Assembly: GCF_001610835.1 (NCBI RefSeq)
Contig: NZ_CP011270.1
Span: forward strand, 868,001 to 932,000
Origin: Planctomyces sp. SH-PL14
Lineage (GTDB): Bacteria > Planctomycetota > Planctomycetia > Planctomycetales > Planctomycetaceae
Direction: 5' to 3'
Length of the DNA stretch: 64,000 nucleotides
Shown here: positions 9,370 through 17,509 of the stretch, piece by piece
Layout: each line of letters starts with the position of its first letter
Numbering within the stretch: position 1 is the stretch's first letter
Position numbers and translations under genes: made by a program
The notes under the pieces: generated by a model
Told to the model about the DNA's origin: nothing
Seen by the model: only the letters and a program-made list of their open reading frames with translations
Database searches by the model: none

Positions 9370-9620
9370 TAGCCGGCCTGCCCTCCGCTCTTCGGCGTGG
9401 ACCGAATTGTCCGGCCATCGAGGATCACGGCGGAGTGATTCGCTCTCCGATCTCCGACCAGACGCAGGAGCTCTCGAACGTTTGTGCATAATGCCCCAGT
9501 CAGGGTATGCCGTTCGTGATCGAGGACCGCAAAGACGAAGAACTGGTCGTCGGTGCGAATGCCTGATGGAGCATTACGTTGGTGCTTCTCGCCTTTCTGC
9601 AACGTAGTTATTCTTCGATT
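9370..9620 (-). pseudogene. IS5-family transposase, N-terminal half
   Basis: The minus strand encodes RELLRLVGDRRANHSAVILD followed by GRTIRSTPKSGGQAG, matching the first catalytic Asp region of IS5-type transposases (AAILDxQSVKTTxxGG). The reading breaks at the IS630-type element. The remainder is at 7912-8310. Earlier N-terminal sequence is scrambled between frames. Confidence 0.7.
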
Positions 9621-9677
9621 CCAGCTAGCGGGGTTCGCGAAGAGGTCACACATTCACCACGGTTCGCTGCTTCCGGC

Positions 9678-11753
9678 ATGTCCATGTCCCTGAACACCTT
9701 TGTTACTCAATTGGTGGAAAGTGGTGTCGTCTCGCAGGACGTCGTCGAACGACTTCAGAGTGAGGCATCGCCAGCGAGCGCGGAGGAATTTGCCCGATCG
9801 CTCATCGCTCTGAAGCAATTGACTCCATACCAGGCGCGGAATCTCCTGGCCGGCAAAGGGCGTGGGCTGTTGCTGGGGAACTACGTGATCCTCGACAAGC
9901 TCGGTCAAGGCGGTATGGGAATGGTCCTCAAGGCCCACCACCGACGAATGGATCGGATCGTCGCCCTGAAGGTCCTCTCCCCACACTTGGTCAAATCCAA
10001 CGAGCTCGTCAGCCGTTTCCACCGAGAGGTCAAAGCGGCCGCGAAGCTGAGCCATCCCAGCATCGTCATGGCGTTCGACGCAGACGAAGCTCGGGGAACG
10101 CATTTTCTGGTGATGGAGTATGTCGAGGGGAGCGACCTTTCGGATGTCGTCGATCGCGAAGGGCCGCTAGCGATTCCACAAGCGGTCAGTTACGTCGTGC
10201 AAGCGGCTGAGGGACTTGCGTTCGCGCATCTCCACGGCGTCGTTCATCGAGATATCAAGCCCGCAAACCTTCTGCTGGGGCGAAATGGCTTTGTCAAGAT
10301 TCTTGACATGGGTTTGGCCCGGATCGAGGGGGAAACGGGAACCAACGCTCAACTCACAGGAAGCGGTGCCGTGATGGGGACGGTGGATTACATGGCTCCT
10401 GAGCAGGCGCTGAGCAGCAAGCGGGCCGATGCCCGCAGCGACATCTATTCTCTTGGGATCACGCTGTGGTATCTCCTGACGGGGCGTCCCGCATTCGATG
10501 GCGATTCGCTGATGGCCCGCCTGCTTGCTCACCGCGAGTCGCCAGTGCCCTCGCTTCGAACAGCCCGGCAAGACATCCCGTCAAAGCTTGACGACGTGTT
10601 CCGGAAAATGATCGCGAAGCGGCCAGAAGACAGGTTCTCGTCGATGCCTGAGGTCCTGGAGGCGCTTGTTCCTTTCGATACGCTGGCTCAAGCTAACGAA
10701 CGGCCCGCCGATGCGGCTTCCAGTCGCACTGTGAAGCAACCGCGACGAAGAAACGTCGCGGCCCTCCTGGACGCTGAGAAGGGCTCCCGCTCGGAGACAG
10801 TCCTCGAGCGGCCTTCGCCAGGCGGCAGCCGGCTGTCGGGAGCAACCCGGGTCCCGACATTTGCCGGGTCGCGCCGGTTCTTGTTTGGAGGGCTTGCGGT
10901 ACTGCTCCTGGCAGGAGCCCTGACAACCGCCCTACTTCTCGCGTCTCGCAGTTGGACCACCCATCTCGGAGACAACAGGCAGGGTGGGGCCGGCGAGGTC
11001 TATGGTCGCCCCGATCATTCCATCACTCCTCAAGGGAGCTCTCCCTCGCTCCCTTCGCCACCGCTCGATGGAGCGCGCCGTTCCGCATTGACTGGGGTGG
11101 CGGGGCTGAGATTCGACGGCGCAGAGTCTCACGTCGATGTCGCAGCACTCTCCCTAGACGCATCCAAGCCTTACACCGTCGAATTCTGGGGGACGCCCAC
11201 GGATCTTCCGGGGGGTTCCGTCGTCAAGTTGCACGGACCCATCGGTTTCAGTCTTTGGCGCGGACTTACTTACGCAAACTGGGGGACACTCGCGTTGCCT
11301 GGCCCCGCCTCAACGGCCGGCCCCACGGTGGCCCAGACGCATACTCGACGGATCACCATTGATCAGCGTCAGCATGTCGCAATGACTTTCGAGCCATCCA
11401 CTACCACGATACGCATCTTCCTGGATGGGAGCGATGTGGGTAGCAGCGTTTATTCGGTGCCAATCGAGGCGGACAGGAGAGATGCCGACGCGCCAAAGGA
11501 ACCAGGGGCCTTCACGATTGGTGCCTTCCCTCGGGCTCGTACCTACTACTTCGGAACGATTGATGAGTTGCGAGTTTCTCAATCGATCCGCTACCCCGGA
11601 GCTTTTTATCCGGAAGACACTTTCTCGAAAGACCCGTCGACCGTCTTGCTGTTTCACTTTGACGAGCGCTCGGGCGACGTGCTGACCGACTCCTCGGGAC
11701 GCGGCCAGCATGGCAGGATCGTCGGAGCCAAATGGGTGGAGATGCCGCGTTAG
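9678..11753 (+). CDS. Ser/Thr protein kinase with an extracytoplasmic LamG/concanavalin-like domain
   Basis: About 691 aa from the ATG at 9678. An N-terminal helical segment (about 1-65) precedes the kinase domain (about 70-335) with LGQGGMGMVLKAHHRRM, VALKVLSPH, HRDIKPANLLL, LDMGLAR (DMG in place of DFG) and GTVDYMAPEQA. A membrane helix lies near residues 395-417 (FLFGGLAVLLLAGALTTALL). The C-terminal ~190 residues form a LamG-3-like fold (VEFWGTPTDLPGG, DELRVSQSIRYPGAFY), probably a carbohydrate or surface sensor. The layout suggests sensing outside and phosphorylation inside. The start lies only ~60 bp from IS5 debris, so its promoter may have been changed by insertions. Confidence 0.9.
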   Translation: MSMSLNTFVTQLVESGVVSQDVVERLQSEASPASAEEFARSLIALKQLTPYQARNLLAGKGRGLLLGNYVILDKLGQGGMGMVLKAHHRRMDRIVALKVLSPHLVKSNELVSRFHREVKAAAKLSHPSIVMAFDADEARGTHFLVMEYVEGSDLSDVVDREGPLAIPQAVSYVVQAAEGLAFAHLHGVVHRDIKPANLLLGRNGFVKILDMGLARIEGETGTNAQLTGSGAVMGTVDYMAPEQALSSKRADARSDIYSLGITLWYLLTGRPAFDGDSLMARLLAHRESPVPSLRTARQDIPSKLDDVFRKMIAKRPEDRFSSMPEVLEALVPFDTLAQANERPADAASSRTVKQPRRRNVAALLDAEKGSRSETVLERPSPGGSRLSGATRVPTFAGSRRFLFGGLAVLLLAGALTTALLLASRSWTTHLGDNRQGGAGEVYGRPDHSITPQGSSPSLPSPPLDGARRSALTGVAGLRFDGAESHVDVAALSLDASKPYTVEFWGTPTDLPGGSVVKLHGPIGFSLWRGLTYANWGTLALPGPASTAGPTVAQTHTRRITIDQRQHVAMTFEPSTTTIRIFLDGSDVGSSVYSVPIEADRRDADAPKEPGAFTIGAFPRARTYYFGTIDELRVSQSIRYPGAFYPEDTFSKDPSTVLLFHFDERSGDVLTDSSGRGQHGRIVGAKWVEMPR

Positions 11754-12529
11754 TCCCGTTTGGTTCCGGGACAGACGCAATGACCGCCATTTCTAAACGG
11801 GCATCGTGTTCGATCTAAACCTATTCGTTAGGTGCTTGCGTGGCCTTGGCCAGACTCAGAATCAAACGGAAGCCTGCGACGGAGGTCCGGGTCGACGGTA
11901 CGTCCCTCACGCAAGACGCGTCCGGATCGTACTGTCCACTCCGAAAGTAAGGGCGACCCTGTTGCTTTCGGCCAAAGCTGACCAGACGGGCCCCATGAGT
12001 AACAAGCCTGCAACGAACAACGTCCTTGTAACGAAACACCAATCCCGCCCCATTGATCCTCCATGGGATTCCGGATGAGCCGGCGATGGACATCGCGACC
12101 GCCCAGGACTCGGACGGTGATGAGGATTCGACACATTGGCGAGTCCGGTGGCCAGCGGTGGTCGCCGCGATGGAGAAGGGCAGTCTAGAGGGGCCAACCG
12201 TGGTGAGCGGTCGCTCCGACGGCTTTGACTTCATCACCACTTGCTGCCATTCGACGAGACCGGTTCCCGTGTTGTCCTGGTCAACGAGGTCCGGCGGGCG
12301 CCGGCGGCTCGCCAGAGGTTTGGTGCAGTCTGCTTGGCGACCTTGATCATCGCCGGGCTCAAATTTGCGCCTGAGTAATACAGGGCACTGCGGGTCGGGC
12401 GTTATCGGCCGGGGTGCCCTCCGGGGTGGGGTGCGCCTCCCGCCGGTCCGTGAGCTGCGCATGTAGCTGTCTCGCAGACCACCGTGCTCCCCCAGAGCTT
12501 TCAAACACGGGGCTGTGTCGGGTGGTGCC
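11754..12529. other. 775-bp degraded region
   Basis: No intact gene is convincing. On the minus strand near 11821-11900 the peptide SVAGFRLILSLAK resembles the C-terminal end of formylglycine-generating-enzyme-like (sulfatase-modifying) proteins. Upstream frames are scrambled, so this may be a decayed copy. The rest shows no recognisable feature. Confidence 0.3.
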
Positions 12530-13105
12530 TCACGCCTCTTTTCGTACTCGCCGGCGTTGTGGGATTGCCGGCAACTCTCCCCTGGAGGTTCGCCAGGCAA
12601 GGTGTTCCTTCTGAAAAGACTTCATCGACTCCAGATGGGCGATGGTCAATCCGCAGCGAGTTTTTGCCCCCCTTTGCAGGAGGGCCTCGGACTGGTTGTT
12701 GTGCCAGCGCGTCGCCTCGTCGCGAGTGCCTAGTCGCACGATCTCGAACTGCTTTCCGAATTGGGAGCGGCAAAGCTGCTCGAACGTCGACTCAGCGGGC
12801 TTTGGGACCGTGATCCATGCTGACGCCAGCGTTTCTTCGGCAAAGTAAAACATCGCGGTCAGAACTGGCGTGGAAACAATGAATCCGGGCTTCGGCGTGT
12901 ACCAAACGGCAAATCGTTTCGTCAGGGGCCACTGCGTGAGTCCTGATGCATCGGTTCCGCCCAAGAGGTCGAGGACGTCGTCTCGGGTGGTTTGTCCGGG
13001 GACGAGTCGCTTGTCGACGTAGTACAGGTCATCAGGCGCGAGCACGGTCGTTTCCTCTCCAGAGGCAGAGCTGGCTTCCTGATCGTCTCGCGGCGTGCGG
13101 CACAT
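12530..13105 (-). CDS. Hypothetical protein with a BamE/SmpA-like segment
   Basis: 191 aa read from an ATG at 13105. The segment VDKRLVPGQTTRDDVLDLLG (about 30-50) resembles the opening of SmpA/BamE-like domains, where a GMTxxEV helix is followed by a small beta sheet. The next part (TKRFAVWYTPKPGFIV) continues as possible strands. There is no signal peptide or lipobox at this start, so the protein is either cytoplasmic or 5' truncated. It is transcribed divergently from the arsenic operon and shares its ~120-bp upstream region. Function unknown. Confidence 0.45.
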   Translation of the reverse strand: MCRTPRDDQEASSASGEETTVLAPDDLYYVDKRLVPGQTTRDDVLDLLGGTDASGLTQWPLTKRFAVWYTPKPGFIVSTPVLTAMFYFAEETLASAWITVPKPAESTFEQLCRSQFGKQFEIVRLGTRDEATRWHNNQSEALLQRGAKTRCGLTIAHLESMKSFQKEHLAWRTSRGELPAIPQRRRVRKEA

Positions 13106-13159
13106 TGCTAGCCCGCCACATTCGGCCGCAGATTGACGGCAGGGGAGGGGGGAGCCTAT

Positions 13160-13175
13160 ATTCGCCTAGGCGAAT
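13160..13175. promoter_or_regulatory. Perfect 16-bp palindrome, candidate ArsR operator
   Basis: ATTCGCCTAGGCGAAT is a perfect palindrome 48 bp before the arsC start, in the intergenic region divergent from the 12530-13105 gene. ArsR/SmtB-family repressors bind inverted repeats of this size, and an arsR gene lies in the operon, so autoregulation is the natural reading. Confidence 0.65.
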
Positions 13176-13222
13176 GAGTTGTCGGAACGGACCGAACGTC
13201 GAAAACAGACTGCCACCGCATC

Positions 13223-13654
13223 ATGAATCTCCCCACCGTCCTGATCCTGTGCACCGGGAACTCCTGTCGCAGCCAGATGGCCGAGGGTTACGTCCGACAC
13301 CTGGCCGGCGAGCGGTTCAACGTGTTGAGTGCCGGCACAAATCCAAGCGAACAGGTGCATCCGCTGGCCGTCCAAGTGATGGCCGAGGACGGCATCGATA
13401 TCAGCTCGCAGCGACCGAAGGGGCTCCGTGAGTACCTCGGTCGTGTCCCCGTCCATTACCTCATCATTGTCTGCGGCGGAGCGCAGGAAGCGTGTCCCCG
13501 GATCTGGCCGGGCCTGGGCGAGCGGTTGTTCTGGCCGTTCGACGATCCGGCCGCATTTGAAGGGACTGACCCCGAGACCGTGGCGGAGTTTCGGAGGGTT
13601 CGCTGTGAGATCCGCAGTCGTATTGAGGGGTGGGTCCCGGAGCTCGGCAAGTAG
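13223..13654 (+). CDS. arsC: Arsenate reductase, low-molecular-weight phosphatase family
   Basis: 143 aa. The N-terminus LILCTGNSCRSQMAEG holds the CX5R phosphate-binding loop, with the nucleophilic Cys in CTGNSCRS. VLSAGTNPSEQVHPLAVQVM and the FDDPAAFEG aspartate loop are typical of thioredoxin-coupled ArsC. It reduces arsenate to arsenite in the cytoplasm. It is the first gene of arsC-arsR-DUF6428-like. No arsenite pump (Acr3 or ArsB) or ArsM is seen nearby, so detoxification would depend on genes elsewhere. Confidence 0.9.
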   Translation: MNLPTVLILCTGNSCRSQMAEGYVRHLAGERFNVLSAGTNPSEQVHPLAVQVMAEDGIDISSQRPKGLREYLGRVPVHYLIIVCGGAQEACPRIWPGLGERLFWPFDDPAAFEGTDPETVAEFRRVRCEIRSRIEGWVPELGK

Positions 13655-13687
13655 GCCGCGAGGCGAAAGACGCTGTAAGCTCAGTGA

Positions 13688-14032
13688 ATGAAAACCGCGA
13701 CCTTCCATCCCGACCGAGTGTTCCGCGCATTGGCCGATCAGACCAGGCTCAGGATTCTGAACCTGTTGCAGGGCGGGGAAGTGTGCGTCTGTGACCTCGT
13801 CTGCGTACTTGAGAGTCCGCAGCCGACTGTGTCCCGGCACCTCGCCTACCTTCGGCGGGCCGGTCTCGTGAAAGCCCGCAAGGAAGGAATCTGGGCGTAC
13901 TACGAGCTCGTCCCGGCGGAGTCAGAGTTCGAACAGGCCGTTCGAAAGTGCTTAGACGTGTGCGGCGGCGAAGCACGGTTTGCGAGAGACGCCGCGATGC
14001 TTCGAAAGAAGCAGTCCCCGTGCTGCGAGTAG
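13688..14032 (+). CDS. arsR: ArsR-family metalloregulator
   Basis: 114 aa winged-helix repressor. RALADQTRLRILNLL begins the domain and GGEVCVCDLVCVLESPQPTV contains the As(III)-binding CxC in helix 3 (ELCVCDL type). Recognition helix SRHLAYLRRAGLVKARKEG and the wing follow. A C-terminal CC pair (SPCCE) could add ligands. It lies 33 bp after arsC. It should release the palindrome upstream of arsC when arsenite binds. Confidence 0.9.
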   Translation: MKTATFHPDRVFRALADQTRLRILNLLQGGEVCVCDLVCVLESPQPTVSRHLAYLRRAGLVKARKEGIWAYYELVPAESEFEQAVRKCLDVCGGEARFARDAAMLRKKQSPCCE

Positions 14033-14045
14033 TAAGGAGAAGGAA

Positions 14046-14486
14046 ATGACGGTCCGCGACCTGCATTTGATTCTGAAGCGTGCCGGCGACCGGCTGATTG
14101 AGGTCCGCCTGCCATCGGGGGAACGAATTCCCGCTCACTTTCATGTGACCGAAGTCGGACGTGTCGACAAGAACTTCATCGACTGCGGAGGGACGGTCCG
14201 GCACATGGCCTCCTGCCTTCTTCAGACCTGGACGGCCGATGACTACGACCATCGCCTCAAGTCCGCGAAGCTGGCCGGGATCATTCGGATGGCAGAACCT
14301 CTGCTGAAGTCGCTGGACCTGCCTGCAGAGCTCGAATATGGGGCGGATGTCGCGTCGCAGTACGCGATCACCGATTTCGACCTGTCGGATGATGCGATTA
14401 TCCTCACGCTCAGCGGCAAGGAGACGGAATGCTTGGCACCGGATCGATGCGGTGTCCCGGGGTGCACCCCCGGTCAGTGCTGCTGA
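14046..14486 (+). CDS. DUF6428-like protein of the arsenic operon
   Basis: 146 aa, starting at an ATG 6 bp after an AAGGAGAAGG ribosome-binding site. The protein (VRDLHLILKRAGDRLIEVRL, PAHFHVTEVGRVDKNFIDCG) resembles the DUF6428 proteins that accompany arsR in several phyla. It ends in a cysteine-rich tail with CLAPDRCGVPGC and CC, a possible thiol site for arsenite. Overlapping translation with arsR suggests one transcript. The biochemical role is unknown to me. Confidence 0.65.
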   Translation: MTVRDLHLILKRAGDRLIEVRLPSGERIPAHFHVTEVGRVDKNFIDCGGTVRHMASCLLQTWTADDYDHRLKSAKLAGIIRMAEPLLKSLDLPAELEYGADVASQYAITDFDLSDDAIILTLSGKETECLAPDRCGVPGCTPGQCC

Positions 14487-14835
14487 CTTCAGCAGGGGAG
14501 GGGACCGCGCGAGAGGAGCAACTCCGCGGCTCCGGGGTCAGCGGCCGGGGGCCCCTCAGGGTTGGCCGCGCCCCCCGGAGCCGGGCCGCAGGCCGATCAA
14601 GACACGAAAACGCCGGTGTGGGAACTCAGGCATCCCAAGGGCCATCGGGAATGGCGAGCTCGACCGCACCGGCAATGCGAAGTTTATGAGCAGCCCGCTC
14701 CCGGACAAGGCGGAAAATTCGCCATCCGGTGTTGAGATCGCCGGTGCGGCGGACGCATCGGCCATTGTGGGGGCCGACTTAGCCCGCGCATTCCACGGCA
14801 CCGGCACGGTCAGTGCATCAAAATGCACCGATCCT
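14487..14835. other. Gap between convergent arsenic and ParB-like genes
   Basis: A very GC-rich stretch without a convincing gene. A 90-codon frame on the minus strand (14828-14556) follows the ParB-like stop, but its product looks random. A small hairpin, GTGCAT-CAAA-ATGCAC at 14813-14828, lies just past the ParB-like stop and could help end that transcript. Confidence 0.4.
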
Positions 14836-16161
14836 TCATCTCATCGAAAGGTCTGCCGGACGCATTCCTGGCGGAAAAATGGCCTTCTTGACCTTCGCTT
14901 CGATCTCCGGCCCGTAGACGTCCTGCAAGTCCGCCAGCTCGGCCGGCGTCAGCGAGGCGAGAAACTCCTCGGCGTACTTGATCCCGACCGCCTTGAGGAT
15001 GGCACGCCCCTGCGAGAAGTCCTTGATGAACCACAGGCGGTCCCGGCTCGCCAGCATCGCGGCTTCTTTCAGGTACTCCGCCAGGTAAGTCATGACGCCG
15101 GAGGCTTTGATCTTCCCGGTCTGCCAGATGTGCGACAGCGGATTGAGGGCGTCGGGACCGCCGCGACCGCCGCCGGCTGCCCAGTGGATCGAGTTCGACC
15201 GGACCGGGAACGACAGTTCCAGAAGCGGGAGCCACTTCACCGCCGCTGCCGGGTGCTTCATGCAATACGCCTGGAACCGGCGATTGATCCAGGCCAGGAC
15301 GATCCGCTGGCGGACGAGGATGTCCGGCGTCTTGGTCTTCGGTTCCTCTTCGGCCGCTTCCTTCTCGGCCTGAGCCTGGGCGTCGTCGGTGATCTTCTTC
15401 CAGGCGGCGACATTGAAGGCCACCGGCTTCCCGTTGAGGTTCCGGATGTCGAGCTCCGTCCTGTGGGCCTCGTAGAGGGGCAGGGGCTTCGTCCCCTCCG
15501 GAGCATGGCAGGGCCGGCTGATGTCGTTGACGTACTTGGCGGCTTCCTCCTCCCAATCCTTGACCGTGATCGACTTGGACGTGGTGAGGCAGTTGTAGAG
15601 CTGGGCCAGCTCCTTCGGGAGCTTCTCATGCACCTGGCTCAAGGCGGGAATGATCCGGGCGTGGGTGGGGTCGGCCAGCCCCTTCCGGAGCAGGAGCTGC
15701 CACTCTTCCGGCAGCTCCAGGAGCGCCAGCGATCGCGAGAGGGCCGCCTCGGCATAACCGAGGGCCGCGGCGGCCGCCTTCTGCTTCCCCTTTCCGGTCT
15801 GCATGTCGACCAGGGCTCGGAACTCGGTTGCCTTCTCGATGGGGTTGAGGTCTTTCCGCTCGAGGTTCTCGATGATCCGGAGGGTGTGCTCCTGCTGGAC
15901 GGTCATTCCCTTGGGGTAGGTCCGGCAGACGACCTCCTTCAGGCCAGCCAGGCCGGCGGCGATCACCCGGCGGGTGCCGTAGATGATCGTCCCGTCATCC
16001 CGCACGGCAGGTTCCTGCAGGATGCCATTGACCTTAATCGAGGCGGCAAGGGCCTTCGTGTCGGGATCGTTCTCGATGTCGAGCCGGGCATTGAGTTCCG
16101 ACCGTTTCAGGTCAGAGAGCTTCCAAGCCTTGAGCGTGTACGTACCGGTAGCGCGGACCAT
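14836..16161 (-). CDS. ParB-like nuclease-domain protein
   Basis: 441 aa from the ATG at 16161, with AGGAG nine bases upstream. The N-terminal ParB/Srx fold (about 10-105) shows LKRSELNARLDIENDPDTKA, GILQEPAVRDDGTIIYGTRR and ERKDLNPIEKA. A helix-turn-helix region follows (about 130-165: KQKAAAAALGYAEAALSRSL). The ~250-residue C-terminal part is unique to this group, with a Glu/Lys linker near 290. It is the last gene of a leftward operon (106-aa protein, 50-aa membrane protein, ParB-like) that starts beside repeat R1. No ParA ATPase is nearby, so this is probably a DNA-binding or nuclease protein of the element, not a standard partition pair. Confidence 0.8.
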   Translation of the reverse strand: MVRATGTYTLKAWKLSDLKRSELNARLDIENDPDTKALAASIKVNGILQEPAVRDDGTIIYGTRRVIAAGLAGLKEVVCRTYPKGMTVQQEHTLRIIENLERKDLNPIEKATEFRALVDMQTGKGKQKAAAAALGYAEAALSRSLALLELPEEWQLLLRKGLADPTHARIIPALSQVHEKLPKELAQLYNCLTTSKSITVKDWEEEAAKYVNDISRPCHAPEGTKPLPLYEAHRTELDIRNLNGKPVAFNVAAWKKITDDAQAQAEKEAAEEEPKTKTPDILVRQRIVLAWINRRFQAYCMKHPAAAVKWLPLLELSFPVRSNSIHWAAGGGRGGPDALNPLSHIWQTGKIKASGVMTYLAEYLKEAAMLASRDRLWFIKDFSQGRAILKAVGIKYAEEFLASLTPAELADLQDVYGPEIEAKVKKAIFPPGMRPADLSMR

Positions 16162-16249
16162 CAGCGGGTCTCCTGAGAGAGAGTGAAGAGGGAGGGCCAA
16201 AGAGGTCCCGGCCGAAAGCGATGGCCGGGACGGTTCGTGAAGCGGGTCG

Positions 16250-16402
16250 TTACTCGGCCGAGGCCGGCGTCAGGTAGGGGAGATACCGCTCAAGGTGGGC
16301 CACCCGGCGGGAGAGGGCGTTGACCTGGGCGTTGGTCAGCACGACGCCGGCGAAGGCGATGAGCATGCCGAGGGCAAGCCAGGTCCATTTCTCGCGAAAC
16401 AT
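16250..16402 (-). CDS. Small single-pass membrane protein (50 aa)
   Basis: ATG at 16402 with GGAGTG upstream, TAA at 16250. The product has a membrane helix (WLALGMLIAFAGVVLTN) and then a short helical, coiled-coil-like tail (NALSRRVAHLERYLPYL). It starts 16 bp after the 106-aa gene and precedes the ParB-like gene. The second module has a 37-aa membrane protein in the equivalent place, which supports it as a real gene. Confidence 0.65.
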   Translation of the reverse strand: MFREKWTWLALGMLIAFAGVVLTNAQVNALSRRVAHLERYLPYLTPASAE

Positions 16403-16418
16403 GGTGGGAACACTCCGT

Positions 16419-16739
16419 TCAAAAGGGGATGTGGTGCATCCCGAGGGAATAGCCTGTCAGGAAGTCGAACAGGCGTTGGTCGTGGGAAGCGGGGTCGTGA
16501 GCGATGGCGGACGGCACTGGGCGGTCCTTGATTGAGATCAGCCAGACCCAGAAGTTCCCGACTCGCTCGGGCCGGACCGCGAAGCCGCAGCGATACGCCA
16601 GGTCATCGAGGGCCGGGGCCAGCTCGGGCGGTTCGTCGGGGTCCGGGTCGGGCAGGGGACAGAGCAGGGGATCCCAGCGGGGACCGTGGATCAGCCGGAC
16701 GTTGCCGCCGGTGGGGCACTTCTCCGTTTCGAGGGTCAT
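16419..16739 (-). CDS. Hypothetical protein heading the ParB-like operon
   Basis: 106 aa from the ATG at 16739. It is Pro/Asp-rich near residues 28-40 (PDPDPDEPPE), then has a compact segment with YRCGFAVRPERVGNFWVWLI. No family is recognised. It is the first gene leftward of repeat R1 and of the TTGACTCAAGTCAA palindrome at 16753-16766, which lies only 14 bp upstream and so could act as its operator. Confidence 0.5.
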   Translation of the reverse strand: MTLETEKCPTGGNVRLIHGPRWDPLLCPLPDPDPDEPPELAPALDDLAYRCGFAVRPERVGNFWVWLISIKDRPVPSAIAHDPASHDQRLFDFLTGYSLGMHHIPF

Positions 16740-16752
16740 GGAGTTCCGTTTC

Positions 16753-16766
16753 TTGACTCAAGTCAA
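16753..16766. repeat. Short palindrome TTGACTCAAGTCAA
   Basis: A perfect 14-bp palindrome, 14 bp upstream of the leftward 106-aa gene. Variants (TTGCCTCAAGGCAA or TTGCCTTGAGGCAA) recur at 18809, 20358 and 21813, all within array 1. Confidence 0.6.
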
Positions 16767-16778
16767 TTTCGCGGACGG

Positions 16779-17110
16779 GTTCCGGCCAACGAGCCGGCCA
16801 GCCGGGGAAGCGATCCTTTGGGGGGACCGCGTCAGTCGGCAGCCTGGGTGAAGGGGTCTCACCCCTTCTCCGCCGGAAGGCCCAGCGGAGCGACCGCCGC
16901 ATTTCAAAACCCCGTCCGTCCGAGGGGCCTGCGGTGGATTCGTCGTAGGGCTCACCCGGGGGTTCCCTGCGACGAATTCACCGCTGAGCCCCCTCGGACA
17001 CAAAAGAGCCGGCTGCATAGCCGTCCCTGGAGCGTCAGGGATCGCAGTGGAGACCCCGCAGGCTTTGCGAGGAGTCGGAACGGAGAGCCCGGCCCGTTGA
17101 GGGGACGCCA
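16779..17110 (+). repeat. Repeat R1, copy a: multi-hairpin element, candidate structured RNA
   Basis: A ~330-bp sequence, closely similar to 30167-30496, with its last ~47 bp repeated at 18844-18890. Elements in order: AAGGGG/CCCCTT hairpin; CTCCGC/GCGGAG hairpin with CGGAAGG in the loop; a ~30-bp stem (16918-16999) interrupted by small bulges; a CCCTG/CAGGG hairpin; and a conserved 3' segment with GGA motifs. The long stem differs between copies by paired substitutions, so the structure itself appears conserved. No conserved protein is encoded. It lies between the leftward ParB-like operon and the rightward array. Confidence 0.7.
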
Positions 17111-17120
17111 TCGGCCCAGA

Positions 17121-17296
17121 GTCACGCAGCTTGCAGCGGCTGGCGCGCGAAGAACTCAGGAACCTGCGTATCGGTTAGCGAGCGAAGCAACTCGGCAAAT
17201 GCAGCGAATCGCAGCGGAGCATCAGGGTAATTCCGGACCGTCGACAGGCCGGTTGCCGGAATTGGGCAAGGCGGGACCGGGCGTCAGCCCGGTTTC
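17121..17296 (+). repeat. Repeat R2, copy a
   Basis: A ~176-bp sequence similar to 19336-19510, starting 10 bp after R1. It contains GC-rich self-complementary stretches (ACCGGGCGTCAGCCCGGT; CCGGTTGCCGG). It ends just before a degenerate CCTTGAGTCAA motif. No protein is conserved across the copies. Confidence 0.65.
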
Positions 17297-17509
17297 TGGC
17301 CTTGAGTCAATCGCGGCGAGATTGCCGTCCTGAAGAACGTGTTAGCAGGCAGGGCGGCGGCCGGATGCGTCCGTCGAAGCGGGTTCCGTCACTGCCTACG
17401 ATCCGGAGCTCCGTGCAGAGAGGAATGGAGCTGACGCTCCCAGCTCCAGGGCCAAGCAAGAGTAGTGGCGGTTGCGATGTCCTTGATTCCAGAACCGTAT
17501 CCCGAGGGC

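Noticed and set aside
14556-14828. A 90-codon frame after the ParB-like gene
   Set aside because: No ribosome-binding site, Pro/Arg-rich random-looking product and a hairpin over its start.
14338-16176. A 612-codon plus-strand frame opposite the ParB-like gene
   Set aside because: It is a high-GC shadow frame: long, low-complexity Arg/Gly/Leu-rich product, while the minus strand encodes a clear ParB-like protein with a ribosome-binding site.
16686-17333. A 215-codon frame across repeats R1 and R2
   Set aside because: The equivalent frame is not conserved in R1 copy b, and the copies vary by paired stem changes, not by synonymous changes. A structured non-coding element explains the data better.
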